A DNA stretch of 64,000 bases from an uncultured Collinsella sp. (GCA_900545445.1 UQZH01000005.1:7146-71145), one strand, 5' to 3'. Shown: positions 48,063 through 58,558, numbered from the stretch's first letter. The notes: generated by a model from the sequence alone, not told the origin. Numbers and translations are program-made.

Positions 48063-50366
48063 CTACTTGCGACGAAGCAGCGCCGAGACCTCGGGCATCT
48101 TAAAGACGATGGCCAGGCCAAAGGTGACGGCGAGCGAGACGACGCCTGCAACACAAACGTAGCCCAGGGTAATGAGGATCGAGCTGCCAAGCGCTCCGAC
48201 AAAGTGCTCAAGTGCCCACATGACGCCGGCACCCGCGGCAGCGCCCAAGCCACCGAACAGTAGGCCGAAGAAACCGCCATGCAGGATAGACTTGACCTGA
48301 AGGCCATGCAGACGACGGCGCAGCCACCACAGTGAGCATCCGACCAAGACTACGTAGTCAACGACGTACGAAAGCGCAATTGCCGGCATACCGTAGCCCA
48401 GCACCACGCCAAACAGCAGCACCGAACCGGCCTGTCCAATGGCAGAGTAAAGGCAATAACGACCGTAGGGCTTCATGTCGAGCAGGGCCGAGAAGCTCTT
48501 CTGCATCAGCACGACCACGCCGTAGAGCGGCAGGGAAAGTGCCAGATAGATAAGGAACTCCGACACCAGCGCCACACCGGATTCATCGAACTTGCCGGCG
48601 CAGTAGATCATGTTGAGCGGACGGGCGAAGACGATCAGATACATCGCAAACGGAATCAGGAAGAAGAGCATCTGGGCGACACCGCGCGAAATGCCCGTGC
48701 GGACGCTGTCGTAATCCTTCTCCTGCGCATCGTGAGAGAGTTCGGTATAGAGTGCCGTCGAAAGCGAGGCGGCGATCAGCGCATAGGGCAATGTGTACCA
48801 CAGGCGCGCATATGCGATGACGGAAGGGCCGGTCTCGGGCTGCACCACCAGCGCGGCGGCATTGGTAATGGAGGTCGAGACAAACATGCACACCGTGGCG
48901 AGCAGCGTCGGGATACCAAGCGCGATCGTCTGTCGCAGCGCGGGATCCTTAAAGTCGATATGGATATGAGGATGCACGCCATGCTTGCCAAGCGCGGGAA
49001 TCTGGCAGGCCATCTGGACAAAGACGCCGAGGGTCGTACCAGCTGCGATCAAGATAATACCGGCCTGCTCGCCAAATTGTGCAGACACGGGAGCAAAGCC
49101 CATAAAGCTGGCGATGACGATGACATTGTTGAGAACCGGGGCAAACGTCGACCAGAAATAGTCGCGGTGTGCGTTGAGAACGCCCGAGAACACCGAGCCC
49201 AAGCCATAAAACAGAATTTGAATAGCAAAGAAGCGGAACATGAACGCAGCGGTATCCATGCTGCCGCCATCGCCCGAAAGGAACGACTGCGTCCAAATAA
49301 AGCCGGGAGCAAACACGGTGCCCAGCAGCGAGATACCGCCCAGCAGCAGAAGCAGAATACCGAGCAGGTTGCCGACATACTCGTTCGATGCCTCGCGACC
49401 CTGCTCGCGCCTCACACCCATATACACTGGCAAAAACGCCGTAACGAGCATGCCGCCCATCACGAGCTCGTAGAGCATGTTGGGCAGGTTGTTGGCAACC
49501 TGATAGGAGGACGAGAGCAGCGACATACCGATGGCGGCCGCCATGGCCCACGTGCGGATAAACCCGGTGACACGCGACACGATGGTCAGCACGGTCATAA
49601 GGCCAGCAGAACGACCAACCGTGGAGTAGTCCGACGAACCCATATCGTCTACGTCGTCCTGAGAGTCCTCATAAACCTCATCTTGTGGCGGCAAATCGTC
49701 CACGACGGCAAAGGAGCCGGTTATCGCAAAGGGATCGTCAACCAAAACGGCGTCATCAGCAGGTGCGGCGTCATCGCTGTTCGGCATGTTGTTACCGGAT
49801 ACGGCATCATCATCGAATATGGCATGGTCGCCAAACACCGTGTCAACTTCATTGGCGGCGACGGTTCGGGCAGAAAACGACAGAGGGTCCCAGTCGTCAT
49901 CACCGTCGATGGCCACGCCCTCGACGGGATCGGTCGAACCAAGCGGCGACCATTCGTCATCCGAAAAAAGCGGTTCGCCATCATCATGAGCCGTGGGCTT
50001 GGCGGAACGAGCGGCAGGAGCGCTCTGCGGTGTGCTCTTTCCCTGGGCTGCCATCAAAAACACCGCCGTCTCATCGGGACGCGGCGCACGAGGAGCCTCG
50101 GAGGCGATCGGCATCACGCTGGCGCTCGATTGAGCGGCGACCAAAAAGACAGCCGTCTCATCGGGACGAGCCGAAGAAAGAACCGTACGGGGAAGTGCCG
50201 TGCCGGCACCGGCGGCACGCAAGTACACGGCCGTCTCGCCCGGGTCAGCGGCAGCGGACCAGGCGTTTCGAATCTCGTTATCGAACGAAGCGGCCTCGGG
50301 CGCGGGCGTCTGAGGAGCCGACCCTTTTGCAAAGTGAGCTCCGCGCTTTGATTCTTCCTGCGGCAT
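48063..50366 (-). CDS. murJ: Lipid II flippase MurJ with long acidic N-terminal tail
   Basis: 767 aa. About 250 extra N-terminal residues are disordered and acidic and carry three copies of an ETAV motif (PGETAVYLRAA at 42-52, PDETAVFLVAA at 68-78, PDETAVFLMAA at 97-107). The rest is a 14-helix MATE-like MurJ core (VSRVTGFIRTWAMAAAIG onwards). MurJ flips lipid II across the membrane. The repeated Thr sites could be kinase targets or FHA docks. ATG 50366 is three bases past ybaK. Confidence 0.92.
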   Translation of the reverse strand: MPQEESKRGAHFAKGSAPQTPAPEAASFDNEIRNAWSAAADPGETAVYLRAAGAGTALPRTVLSSARPDETAVFLVAAQSSASVMPIASEAPRAPRPDETAVFLMAAQGKSTPQSAPAARSAKPTAHDDGEPLFSDDEWSPLGSTDPVEGVAIDGDDDWDPLSFSARTVAANEVDTVFGDHAIFDDDAVSGNNMPNSDDAAPADDAVLVDDPFAITGSFAVVDDLPPQDEVYEDSQDDVDDMGSSDYSTVGRSAGLMTVLTIVSRVTGFIRTWAMAAAIGMSLLSSSYQVANNLPNMLYELVMGGMLVTAFLPVYMGVRREQGREASNEYVGNLLGILLLLLGGISLLGTVFAPGFIWTQSFLSGDGGSMDTAAFMFRFFAIQILFYGLGSVFSGVLNAHRDYFWSTFAPVLNNVIVIASFMGFAPVSAQFGEQAGIILIAAGTTLGVFVQMACQIPALGKHGVHPHIHIDFKDPALRQTIALGIPTLLATVCMFVSTSITNAAALVVQPETGPSVIAYARLWYTLPYALIAASLSTALYTELSHDAQEKDYDSVRTGISRGVAQMLFFLIPFAMYLIVFARPLNMIYCAGKFDESGVALVSEFLIYLALSLPLYGVVVLMQKSFSALLDMKPYGRYCLYSAIGQAGSVLLFGVVLGYGMPAIALSYVVDYVVLVGCSLWWLRRRLHGLQVKSILHGGFFGLLFGGLGAAAGAGVMWALEHFVGALGSSILITLGYVCVAGVVSLAVTFGLAIVFKMPEVSALLRRK

Positions 50367-50369
50367 CGC

Positions 50370-50870
50370 TCAGTCCTCTCTCGTGATCGGGGCAACCGTC
50401 GCCCCGCAAAATGCAACTAAGTCATCGGGAGCAAGCTCAAGCTGATAGCCGCGCTTGCCACCCGAGATAAAAATGGTATCCCAAAGGACGCATGTCTCAT
50501 CGATCAGAGTCCGGAAGCGTTTTTTCATACCGACCGGACTGCAACCGCCGCGGACATACCCCGTCGCGGCAAGCAAATCTTTGACATGCATCATGGTCAG
50601 CGACTTTTCGCCTGCGGCGCGCGCGGCGGCCTTGAGGTCGAGCTCGTCGGCAACGGGAATGCAGCATACGACATGGTCGTTGGACGGCGTCGTGCAGACC
50701 AGGGTCTTAAATCCCTGACCGGGCTCCTCGCCAAGCTGCTCGGAAATCGCGACGCCCAGCCCCGACGATTCGTCGTCATCGTCTTCGTACGTATGGAGAA
50801 CATAGGGGATGCCGGCGCTTTCCAGCTCACGCATGGCGTTGGTCTTTGGCGTCTTCACGGCCTTCGGCAT
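50370..50870 (-). CDS. YbaK/EbsC-family aminoacyl-tRNA deacylase
   Basis: 166 aa. Cys-tRNA(Pro)/YbaK editing domain with GQGFKTLVCTT (conserved Lys), KAAARAAGEKSLTMM and GGCSPVGMKKRF. It removes mischarged Cys from tRNA-Pro. It precedes murJ with a 3-base gap, so the two are probably cotranscribed. ATG 50870. Confidence 0.92.
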   Translation of the reverse strand: MPKAVKTPKTNAMRELESAGIPYVLHTYEDDDDESSGLGVAISEQLGEEPGQGFKTLVCTTPSNDHVVCCIPVADELDLKAAARAAGEKSLTMMHVKDLLAATGYVRGGCSPVGMKKRFRTLIDETCVLWDTIFISGGKRGYQLELAPDDLVAFCGATVAPITRED

Positions 50871-50949
50871 GGCATATCCTTTCCCTCATATAAGAACGCA
50901 ATTTTTAAGTATATGTCCATTTGCGCGGCATACGCTATCTCGACAAAGA

Positions 50950-50984
50950 GAGCGCCACCGAATCGCAAGGAATCGGCGGCGCTC
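50950..50984 (-). terminator. Terminator of uvrA
   Basis: A stem GAGCGCC(A)CCGA...TCGG(C)GGCGCTC (50950-50961 with 50973-50984) is followed by CTTTGTC on the minus strand. About 22 bases past the uvrA stop. Confidence 0.75.
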
Positions 50985-51006
50985 ATGTTTCAAAAACACC
51001 TATGTA

Positions 51007-53883
51007 TTAGGCATCGAGTTGCGCTTGACGCTCCTTATCGCGTTTGAGCAACGGCGCCAAGAACTTGCCGGTATAGCTCTGCGGGCATGCCGCAACCTGC
51101 TCTGGCGTACCCGAGACCACGACAGTTCCGCCACCGTTGCCACCCTCGGGACCCATATCGATCAGACGGTCGGCGACCTTGATGACATCGAGGTTGTGCT
51201 CGATCACCAACACCGTATTGCCCGCATCGACTAGACGCTGCAACACATCAAGTAACTGGCGAACGTCCTCAAAATGAAGACCGGTCGTAGGCTCGTCCAA
51301 AATATAGAACGTCTTACCCGTCTGACGGCGATGAAGCTCCTTGGCGAGCTTTACGCGCTGCGCCTCACCACCCGAGAGCGTCGTGGCGGGCTGGCCCAAG
51401 CTCACATAACCTAGGCCGACGTCATACAGGGTTTGAAGCTTTCGCTTGATCTGCGGAATATTCCCAAAGAAAGCCAGTGCCTCGGCCACGCTCATGTCAA
51501 GTACGTCCGAGATAGTCTTGCCACGATAGGTAACCTCGAGCGTCTCGCGGTTATAGCGCTTGCCGCCACAAGCCTCGCAGGGAACATAAATATCGGGAAG
51601 AAAGTGCATCTCAATCTTGATCTGGCCGTCGCCCTTGCACGCCTCGCAGCGTCCGCCGCTCACATTAAAGGAGAAGCGTCCCGGCGAGTAGCCACGCGCC
51701 TTCGACTCCGGCGTGCTCGCAAACAGCGCGCGCAGATCATCCCACAGGCCAATATAGGTCGCAGGGTTCGAACGCGGCGTGCGACCGATCGGCGACTGGT
51801 CAATGTCGATCACCTTATCGATGCACTCGATGCCCTCAATCTTCTTGTACGGACCCACGGGACGCGTCGAACGGTGGATGGCATTCGTAAGCGCGGGCGC
51901 AATCGTATCGGTGACCAGGGAGCTCTTGCCCGATCCCGAAACACCGGTAACGACTGTGAGCGTACCGAACTCAATCTTGGCGGTAACGTTTTTGAGGTTG
52001 TTGGCGCGGGCGCCCGTGATCTTAAGGCAGCCGCGGCCGGGCTTGCGGCGCTCGTCTGGCACGCGGATCATCCGCTTGCCGGTCAAATAAGCACCCGTCA
52101 TGGAATCGGGGCACGCCATGATATCGGCAGGCGTTCCCGCGGCGACCACGTGCCCGCCGTTGACGCCCGCGCCTGGCCCCATATCGATCACATAGTCGGC
52201 AGCGCGAATCGTGTCCTCATCGTGTTCAACGACGATAACGGTGTTGCCGATATCGCGCAGGCGCTCGAGTGTCTTAATCAGCCGCTCGTTGTCGCGCTGG
52301 TGAAGACCAATCGAAGGCTCGTCCAGAATATAGAGAACGCCCATGAGGCCCGCACCGATCTGCGTAGCCAGGCGAATGCGTTGCGCCTCACCGCCGGAAA
52401 GCGTCGCCGAAGCACGATCGAGCGTCAGATAATCAAGGCCGACATCAACCAGAAAACGCAAGCGTTCCAGGATTTCCTTGACGATACGACCGCCGATGAA
52501 TTGTTGACGCTCGGTGAGCTCAAGGTCCTCAAAAAACTCGAGCGACTCGCGGCACGACAGGCAGCAAACCTCATAAATGGACTTGCCGCCCACGGTGACG
52601 GCGAGCATCTCGGGGCGCAGGCGAGCACCATGGCAGCTCGAACACGGCTCCTCGCGAATGTACTTCTCCAGGCGCGCCTTAGTGTTCTCGTTGGTCGTCT
52701 CGGTATAGCGCTCGTACAGGATATTGCGCACGCCCGAAAACTTGGTGTCCCACTGGCTGCGACGACCGTCGAGCTTTTGATAGTCCACCGAAATCTTCTT
52801 GTCGCCCATGCCATCCAAAAACGCACGACGCACCCGCGGGGGCAGGTCCTCCCATGGCGTATCGGCACTCACCTTAAAGTGTTTGCAGACCGCAGCAAAA
52901 ATCTGCGGATAATAGTTGGAATTGCCGAACAGGCTGCCAAAGACTCCGTCGGCAATCGACTTTGAGGGGTCTTCAATCAGCGCCTCGGCATCGACCGTTT
53001 TCTTAAAGCCCAGACCATCGCACTCGGGACACGCACCATAGGGCGCGTTGAACGAAAAGTCGCGGGGTTGTAGGTCGTCGATGGAGTGCCCGTGCTCCGG
53101 GCACGCCAGAGCCAACGAATACTCCAGCAGCTCGCCCTCGGTTCCCTCGGGAGCATCGCGATCGGGCAGCATGTACACGTTCACATTGCCGTGTGCCAAG
53201 GCAGTCGCCTGTTCAACCGACTCGGCGATACGGCCCAGAGAGTTTTCCCGAATCACGATGCGGTCGACTACGACCTCGATATCGTGCTTGAACTTTTTGT
53301 CCAGATCGATGGGGTCGTCGAGCGAGCGTACTTCGCCGTCGACACGCACGCGGCTAAAGCCCTCAGCCCGAAGATCCTCGAACAATTTTGCGTACTCGCC
53401 TTTGCGCCCGCGCACCACCGGTGCCAGCACAAACGCACGACGACCCTCTCCCGCTGCCAGGACCTTATCGGCGACCTGGTCGGTGGTCTGGCGCTCGATA
53501 ACGCGACCGCACTCGGGACAGTGCGGCGTGCCCACGCGTGCAAAAAGCAAGCGAAGGTAGTCATAAATCTCAGTTACAGTACCCACCGTCGAGCGCGGAT
53601 TCTTGGACGTCGTCTTCTGATCGATCGAGACGGCCGGCGAAAGGCCGTCGATCGAGTCTAGATCGGGCTTGTCCATCTGGCCTAAAAACTGGCGCGCATA
53701 ACTCGACAGGCTCTCCACGTAGCGACGCTGACCCTCGGCATAGATCGTGTCAAACGCCAGCGAGCTCTTGCCCGAGCCCGAAAGACCGGTAATGACCACG
53801 AGCTCGTCGCGCGGGATGGAAACATCGATATTGCGCAGGTTGTGTTCGCGCGCACCACGGATAACGATAGAAGAATCAGACAT
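51007..53883 (-). CDS. uvrA: Excinuclease ABC subunit A
   Basis: 958 aa. Two ABC cassettes: Walker A GLSGSGKSSL (about 34-43) and GVSGSGKSSL (about 640), signatures LSGGEAQRIRLA and LSGGEAQRVKLA, and Walker B regions. Zinc-finger Cys pairs are at CPECGRVIE and CSSCHGARL and CEACKGDGQ with CEACGGKRY. UvrA scans DNA for damage. ATG 53883 follows GGAG. With uvrB and uvrC, all three subunits lie within 17 kb but in separate transcripts. Confidence 0.97.
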   Translation of the reverse strand: MSDSSIVIRGAREHNLRNIDVSIPRDELVVITGLSGSGKSSLAFDTIYAEGQRRYVESLSSYARQFLGQMDKPDLDSIDGLSPAVSIDQKTTSKNPRSTVGTVTEIYDYLRLLFARVGTPHCPECGRVIERQTTDQVADKVLAAGEGRRAFVLAPVVRGRKGEYAKLFEDLRAEGFSRVRVDGEVRSLDDPIDLDKKFKHDIEVVVDRIVIRENSLGRIAESVEQATALAHGNVNVYMLPDRDAPEGTEGELLEYSLALACPEHGHSIDDLQPRDFSFNAPYGACPECDGLGFKKTVDAEALIEDPSKSIADGVFGSLFGNSNYYPQIFAAVCKHFKVSADTPWEDLPPRVRRAFLDGMGDKKISVDYQKLDGRRSQWDTKFSGVRNILYERYTETTNENTKARLEKYIREEPCSSCHGARLRPEMLAVTVGGKSIYEVCCLSCRESLEFFEDLELTERQQFIGGRIVKEILERLRFLVDVGLDYLTLDRASATLSGGEAQRIRLATQIGAGLMGVLYILDEPSIGLHQRDNERLIKTLERLRDIGNTVIVVEHDEDTIRAADYVIDMGPGAGVNGGHVVAAGTPADIMACPDSMTGAYLTGKRMIRVPDERRKPGRGCLKITGARANNLKNVTAKIEFGTLTVVTGVSGSGKSSLVTDTIAPALTNAIHRSTRPVGPYKKIEGIECIDKVIDIDQSPIGRTPRSNPATYIGLWDDLRALFASTPESKARGYSPGRFSFNVSGGRCEACKGDGQIKIEMHFLPDIYVPCEACGGKRYNRETLEVTYRGKTISDVLDMSVAEALAFFGNIPQIKRKLQTLYDVGLGYVSLGQPATTLSGGEAQRVKLAKELHRRQTGKTFYILDEPTTGLHFEDVRQLLDVLQRLVDAGNTVLVIEHNLDVIKVADRLIDMGPEGGNGGGTVVVSGTPEQVAACPQSYTGKFLAPLLKRDKERQAQLDA

Positions 53884-54076
53884 GGAAGCTCCTTGCCTCC
53901 TATAACCTCAAATCACACTGTCGATGAGTTTAACGCACTCAACGCGCACAGATGTTCGTAATACAAGATTCGCAGACCTTTTGCTTTGCGTGTCGGGTGC
54001 TTTGTTTCTCGAAATGCCGTGGAAAGGTTAGAGTAATCTAAAACTGAACTTAATTTGCTGTAACAGAGGAACGTCC

Positions 54077-56230
54077 ATGACCGAAGATATCCCCCTTGAA
54101 ATCACTTCGAGTGGCATGGCCAATCTGCCCATATTCATCGCCGTCCTTATCGTGGCCGCCGTCGTCGTGCGCGTGTATTTTTCAATCAAACACAACGAAA
54201 AACCGCCCATTGCCCGCGTCTTTTGGTGCGCGATGCTCCTCATCCCGCTCGGCATGGTAGCTGCATGGATTACGAATCAATTGCTCGTAAATGAGGACTG
54301 TTCCCTATGGGTCCTTTCTTATTCGGCGCTCGGTGCTGCCGCCGTCATACTTCTTGTCGAGCCCTTGGTTTCGGGACTTATCGACCAAACCGATCTTGCG
54401 ACGGGAACGGTTGCCTGTATTTGCCGCGACATCCTTGTCGTCGCCGCTGTTTCAGCGCTCTCGTTCGTTTCACTCGAAATTGCCTGCAACGAAACGTTCT
54501 ATCGCATTCCCGCCAACTCATTCGGGTTTTCCGTTGGGCTGCTCGCGACGGTTCTGCTCTCCCTTTATTTGCTGGGACAGCGTCATGGAGGAGTCATGGC
54601 CCTCGTGCCCGTCGTCTGTTGTACCCTTGGCATTGCCGAGCACTTCGTCATAACGTTTAAAGGCGAGGCCATCCTGCCGAGCGACATTTTGGCATTGGGC
54701 ACCGCAATGGAAGTAAGTGAGGGATATGAGTTCACCTTCACTGCAGGAATCGTAACCTCACTCGCCCTGCTGGAGATTTCCCTGGGGCTTCTTTCGCTTA
54801 TCCGACCGCGAAAGCTCCGTACGCCCGCCCATGTCTTCCCCGCAATCGCCGCTAACCTCTGCGCTTTTCTGCTAGTGACCGTTGTGGGGCTCTTGGGCTT
54901 TTCCAACATCGACTTGGAGCAGTCGCTGGATTTTGGATTTGACCGTTGGCAGCCCATCACCACGTATGCGTCTCAGGGTTTTATCACTTCGTTCACCGAA
55001 ATGGTCAACGAGTTGCCCATTGAAAAGCCCGAAGACTATACGCCCGATGAGGCGCAGAGCATCGAGCAGGAGCTCGCCGCCGCCCACGACAGCACGTATG
55101 GCTCGAGCGAGCAGCGCGCGGCGGCCGTTGCCCAGTTCAATGAAATCAAGCCGACGATTGTTGCCGTCATGAACGAGAGTTTTAGCGACCTTTCGTGCTT
55201 TGAGCAGCTCCAGGCGGCCGGGTACACCGGTCCCGCATTCTACAACTCGCTTCCCGACACACTTGTTCGCGGCACCATGCTCGCTTCGGTCACCGGTGGC
55301 GGAACGGCGAACTCCGAATTCGAATTATTGACCGGAGCGACAACGGCCTTTGTCGGATTAGGCAAAATCCCCTATCAGCTGTATCAGATGAATGGCGTCA
55401 ACAGCCTGGCAAAGGACCTTAAAGAGCTCGGGTATACCACTACCGCTATGCACCCGCAAAACCCCGTCAACTACCATCGAGATAAAATCTATCAGCAGCT
55501 GGGTTTTGGAGACTTTCTATCAATCGGCGATTTCGAAGGTGCGCCCTATTACCATGCCGGCGTATGCGACTACGCCACCTACGACAAGATACTCGACCTG
55601 CTCAGAACCGACGAAGCCCCGCAGTTCATCTTTGACGTCACGATGCAAAATCACGGCGGCTACGACTATGGCACCGTTCCCGTCGAAGAGCTGACAAACT
55701 ATTGGGTCGAGGGAGCCAGCGAGGGCGCCAATAGCGCGCTCAATACCTATCTCACCTGCATCAATGCATCCGACCGGGACCTCGAGTACTTTATCAACGA
55801 GCTCCGCAATATCGGCAGACCGGTTGTTCTTGTCTTTTTTGGCGACCATCAGCCGAGCGCCGCAACGACTCTCAACGACGAGCTGTACCCTCAGGAAGAT
55901 ACGGCAAGCCACGCTTTCCGTATCTATCAGTCGACCTATTTCGTCTGGGCTAACTATGAAATCGCCGGCAATACCGAGCTCAACGTCTACGACACCGTCG
56001 GGGCAAACGAGATTGCAGCTATTACCCTTAATAAGATCGGCGCCCCGCTCACTGACTATCAAAAGGCCCTGCTTGCAACAAGGTCAGATGTGCCCACCAT
56101 CAATGTCGCCGGCTATCTTGGTGCCGACGGGCTGCGCTACGACTTGGAATCTGAAGACAGCTCATACGCCTCGACGATCGACAAGCTGCAGCGCATGCAA
56201 TACCTCGAGTTCGCCAGCAAAGTTCAATAA
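54077..56230 (+). CDS. LTA-synthase-family membrane sulfatase
   Basis: 717 aa. An N-terminal membrane region (helices about 17-35, 47-65, 80-100, 115-135, 150-165, 225-240, 255-275) is followed by an extracellular sulfatase/phosphoglycerol transferase domain (about 350-700) with VMNESFSDLS, the catalytic Thr region TGGGTANSEFELLTG, and metal ligands in FFGDHQPS. Probably makes a glycerol- or related phosphate polymer at the surface. Own promoter region; ATG 54077 follows GAGGAA. Confidence 0.85.
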   Translation: MTEDIPLEITSSGMANLPIFIAVLIVAAVVVRVYFSIKHNEKPPIARVFWCAMLLIPLGMVAAWITNQLLVNEDCSLWVLSYSALGAAAVILLVEPLVSGLIDQTDLATGTVACICRDILVVAAVSALSFVSLEIACNETFYRIPANSFGFSVGLLATVLLSLYLLGQRHGGVMALVPVVCCTLGIAEHFVITFKGEAILPSDILALGTAMEVSEGYEFTFTAGIVTSLALLEISLGLLSLIRPRKLRTPAHVFPAIAANLCAFLLVTVVGLLGFSNIDLEQSLDFGFDRWQPITTYASQGFITSFTEMVNELPIEKPEDYTPDEAQSIEQELAAAHDSTYGSSEQRAAAVAQFNEIKPTIVAVMNESFSDLSCFEQLQAAGYTGPAFYNSLPDTLVRGTMLASVTGGGTANSEFELLTGATTAFVGLGKIPYQLYQMNGVNSLAKDLKELGYTTTAMHPQNPVNYHRDKIYQQLGFGDFLSIGDFEGAPYYHAGVCDYATYDKILDLLRTDEAPQFIFDVTMQNHGGYDYGTVPVEELTNYWVEGASEGANSALNTYLTCINASDRDLEYFINELRNIGRPVVLVFFGDHQPSAATTLNDELYPQEDTASHAFRIYQSTYFVWANYEIAGNTELNVYDTVGANEIAAITLNKIGAPLTDYQKALLATRSDVPTINVAGYLGADGLRYDLESEDSSYASTIDKLQRMQYLEFASKVQ

Positions 56231-56375
56231 GCCCGCCCATTCGCTTGGACCCATCGTATTGCAAGCACGCTCGGCCCAAATGCATCGCAAATGACTCCCG
56301 CTCGCAAACGAGGGTACAATGACGCTCGTGTCACATCGCGGGGCCCCGGCCCCAACATATACAAAGGAGTCATAC

Positions 56376-57206
56376 ATGGGTTGCGAGCACGCACAAGCAG
56401 CCGGCGGACAATCAACGCCGTCGCAATTTGAAGAGAATACGCTGTCGGAGGTCAAGCGCGTTATCGCTGTGCTTTCCGGCAAGGGAGGCGTCGGCAAGTC
56501 GTTTGTGACGGGCGCCATCGCAACCGAGCTCGCCCGCCGTGGCAACAAGGTTGGCATTCTCGACGCCGACATCACCGGCCCCTCCATCCCCAAAATGTTC
56601 GGCATGAGCGGACGCCATGTCCATGCCCTCGGCAACCTCATGCTGCCCGAGATCTCCGAGCACGGCGTCAAGGTCATGAGCTCCAACCTGCTGCTTCAAA
56701 ACGAGACCGATCCCGTCCTCTGGCGTGGTCCGGTCATCGCCGGCGCCATCAGGCAATTCTGGAGCGAAACCTCTTGGGGCCCCATCGACTATCTGCTGGT
56801 CGATATGCCTCCGGGAACGGGGGATGTCGCACTCACCGTCTTCCAGTCACTGCCCGTCGATGGCATCGTCATCGTCACGAGCCCGCAAGACTTAGTCTCG
56901 ATGATTGTCGCCAAGGCGGTCAACATGGCCGAGAAGATGAACGTTCCGATTCTGGGCATTGTCGAGAACATGAGCTATATCGAATGCCCCGACTGCGGTA
57001 AGAAGATCGAGGTCTTCGGCAAGAGCAATCTTCCCGAGGTCGCCGAGACCTATCATCTCGACATCCTTGGTCAGCTGCCCATCGATCCCGCGCTCGCCGA
57101 AGCCTGCGACAAGGGAGAAGTCGAAACCGCGCTGCCCGCCGGCATGCTGCCCCAAGCCGTCTCCGCCGTTGAGGCCATCGCCCCGCACAAGACAGACGAG
57201 GCCTAA
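56376..57206 (+). CDS. Mrp/NBP35-family Fe-S carrier ATPase
   Basis: 276 aa. Deviant Walker A (LSGKGGVGKSFV), switch I/II (DADITGPSIP, DMPPGTGD), and CPDCGKK near residue 208 for Fe-S cluster binding. It delivers iron-sulfur clusters. ATG 56376 has AAAGGAG nearby; the frame from 56319 is longer. The stop TAA is followed directly by GTG of the next gene, so it is coupled to a flavoprotein. Confidence 0.93.
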   Translation: MGCEHAQAAGGQSTPSQFEENTLSEVKRVIAVLSGKGGVGKSFVTGAIATELARRGNKVGILDADITGPSIPKMFGMSGRHVHALGNLMLPEISEHGVKVMSSNLLLQNETDPVLWRGPVIAGAIRQFWSETSWGPIDYLLVDMPPGTGDVALTVFQSLPVDGIVIVTSPQDLVSMIVAKAVNMAEKMNVPILGIVENMSYIECPDCGKKIEVFGKSNLPEVAETYHLDILGQLPIDPALAEACDKGEVETALPAGMLPQAVSAVEAIAPHKTDEA

Positions 57207-58478
57207 GTGAACGCAAGCGCCTTCTATGACGTCTTGGTGATCGGCGGCGGGGCCTCGGGCCTCGCCGCCGCCATTACGGCGGCGCGTGTCGACAAAAGCG
57301 TCTGCGTCGTCGAGCGCGACGTCGCCTGCGGTCTCAAGCTGCTTGCAACCGGAAACGGCCGCTGCAACCTCTCAAACGAATCCATCGACATTCGGCGATA
57401 TAACCACCCCGCCTTTGTCGAATCCATCATGGGCCCCCAACCCGAGCAAGATCTCGAGAGTTTTTTCTCCTCGCTGGGCATCATGACGATCCGTGAGGAA
57501 GGCCGCCTATACCCGCGCTCCCTTCGCGCCGAGTCGGTTCGCGATGCACTCCTCAATGCATGCGAGCGTTTGGGCATCACCCTACGCTGCGGGACTAACG
57601 TCATTGCGGCTCATAAGGCTTCCGAAGGCTGGACGCTTCAGATCGACCGTCCCGCTCATGTACTCAAACCCAAAAAGCACGGCGACCGAAAGACGGAGCT
57701 CCGTTCGCTTCGAAAGGCGTTAGCCGATACTCCTCGCACGAGCGATGCCCTGCAGGCAAGGGCCGTGGTTATCGCTACGGGCGGCAACCCCACCGGCATC
57801 GCCGAGGTGTTTAGCCTTCCCTTGACGCCCCTGCGCCCCGTCCTGTGCCCCGTATCGGCATCAGTCGTCGGCGACCGGACGGCACTCGGAACTCTGGATG
57901 GTCTGCGCGTCCGAGCCCGCTTAACGCTCTCGCGCAGCCACGAAGAGCTCTGGCGAGAAGATGGCGAAGTGCTGTTCCGTGCCTTCGGCATCTCAGGCGT
58001 CGCCGCCTTCAATCTCTCTCGCCGTATCAACCAGGGCGACACTGTTCTGATCGACTTCTTTCCAGATTTCTCCAAAGATGAGCTGCTCGATACGCTCGAG
58101 CAGCGTGTCAACGTGCTCGGCGATTTTTCGCCCCGAAACTCCCACTGGCTTGACGGCATGCTCGCCCCGCAGCTCTCACACGTCGTCTGTACGGCATTCG
58201 AGCGGTGCCATCCCGGCTCGCGCGATGTCATCCACCTGGTCTCAATCCTCAAGCACTTTAAACTGTCCGTCGAAGGGACGGCAGAGGAGCGCTCAGCACA
58301 GGTCACGCGTGGCGGCATATCTATCGAGTGCGTCTCGACACCCAATCTTTACGTGAACAGCACCACAGGCGCCCCGCTTTACGTCTGCGGAGAAGCGCTC
58401 GACATCGACGCCGATTGCGGAGGCTTTAACCTTGCGTGGGCCTGGCTCTCGGGCATTCGCGCTGCAAGCAGCCTGTAG
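57207..58478 (+). CDS. HI0933/YhiN-family flavoprotein
   Basis: 423 aa. An N-terminal FAD-binding Rossmann motif (VLVIGGGASGLAAAI), LLATGNGRCNLSN, and the C-terminal CGEALDIDADCGGFNLAWAW are typical of HI0933-type NAD(P)/FAD-dependent oxidoreductases of unknown substrate. It starts at GTG 57207, directly after the mrp stop. An intrinsic terminator follows. Confidence 0.9.
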   Translation: MNASAFYDVLVIGGGASGLAAAITAARVDKSVCVVERDVACGLKLLATGNGRCNLSNESIDIRRYNHPAFVESIMGPQPEQDLESFFSSLGIMTIREEGRLYPRSLRAESVRDALLNACERLGITLRCGTNVIAAHKASEGWTLQIDRPAHVLKPKKHGDRKTELRSLRKALADTPRTSDALQARAVVIATGGNPTGIAEVFSLPLTPLRPVLCPVSASVVGDRTALGTLDGLRVRARLTLSRSHEELWREDGEVLFRAFGISGVAAFNLSRRINQGDTVLIDFFPDFSKDELLDTLEQRVNVLGDFSPRNSHWLDGMLAPQLSHVVCTAFERCHPGSRDVIHLVSILKHFKLSVEGTAEERSAQVTRGGISIECVSTPNLYVNSTTGAPLYVCGEALDIDADCGGFNLAWAWLSGIRAASSL

Positions 58479-58508
58479 CCGCGCAGTCTATAATCAAAAA
58501 CGCATTCG

Positions 58509-58540
58509 GGCCGTCTGGGATACCGGACGGCCTCTTTCTT
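58509..58540 (+). terminator. Terminator of the mrp-flavoprotein unit
   Basis: GGCCGTC (58509-58515) pairs with GACGGCC (58526-58532), followed by TCTTTCTT. Thirty bases past the flavoprotein stop, ahead of the next gene's ribosome binding site. Confidence 0.78.
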
Positions 58541-58558
58541 GCCTCTAAGGAGACCTCG

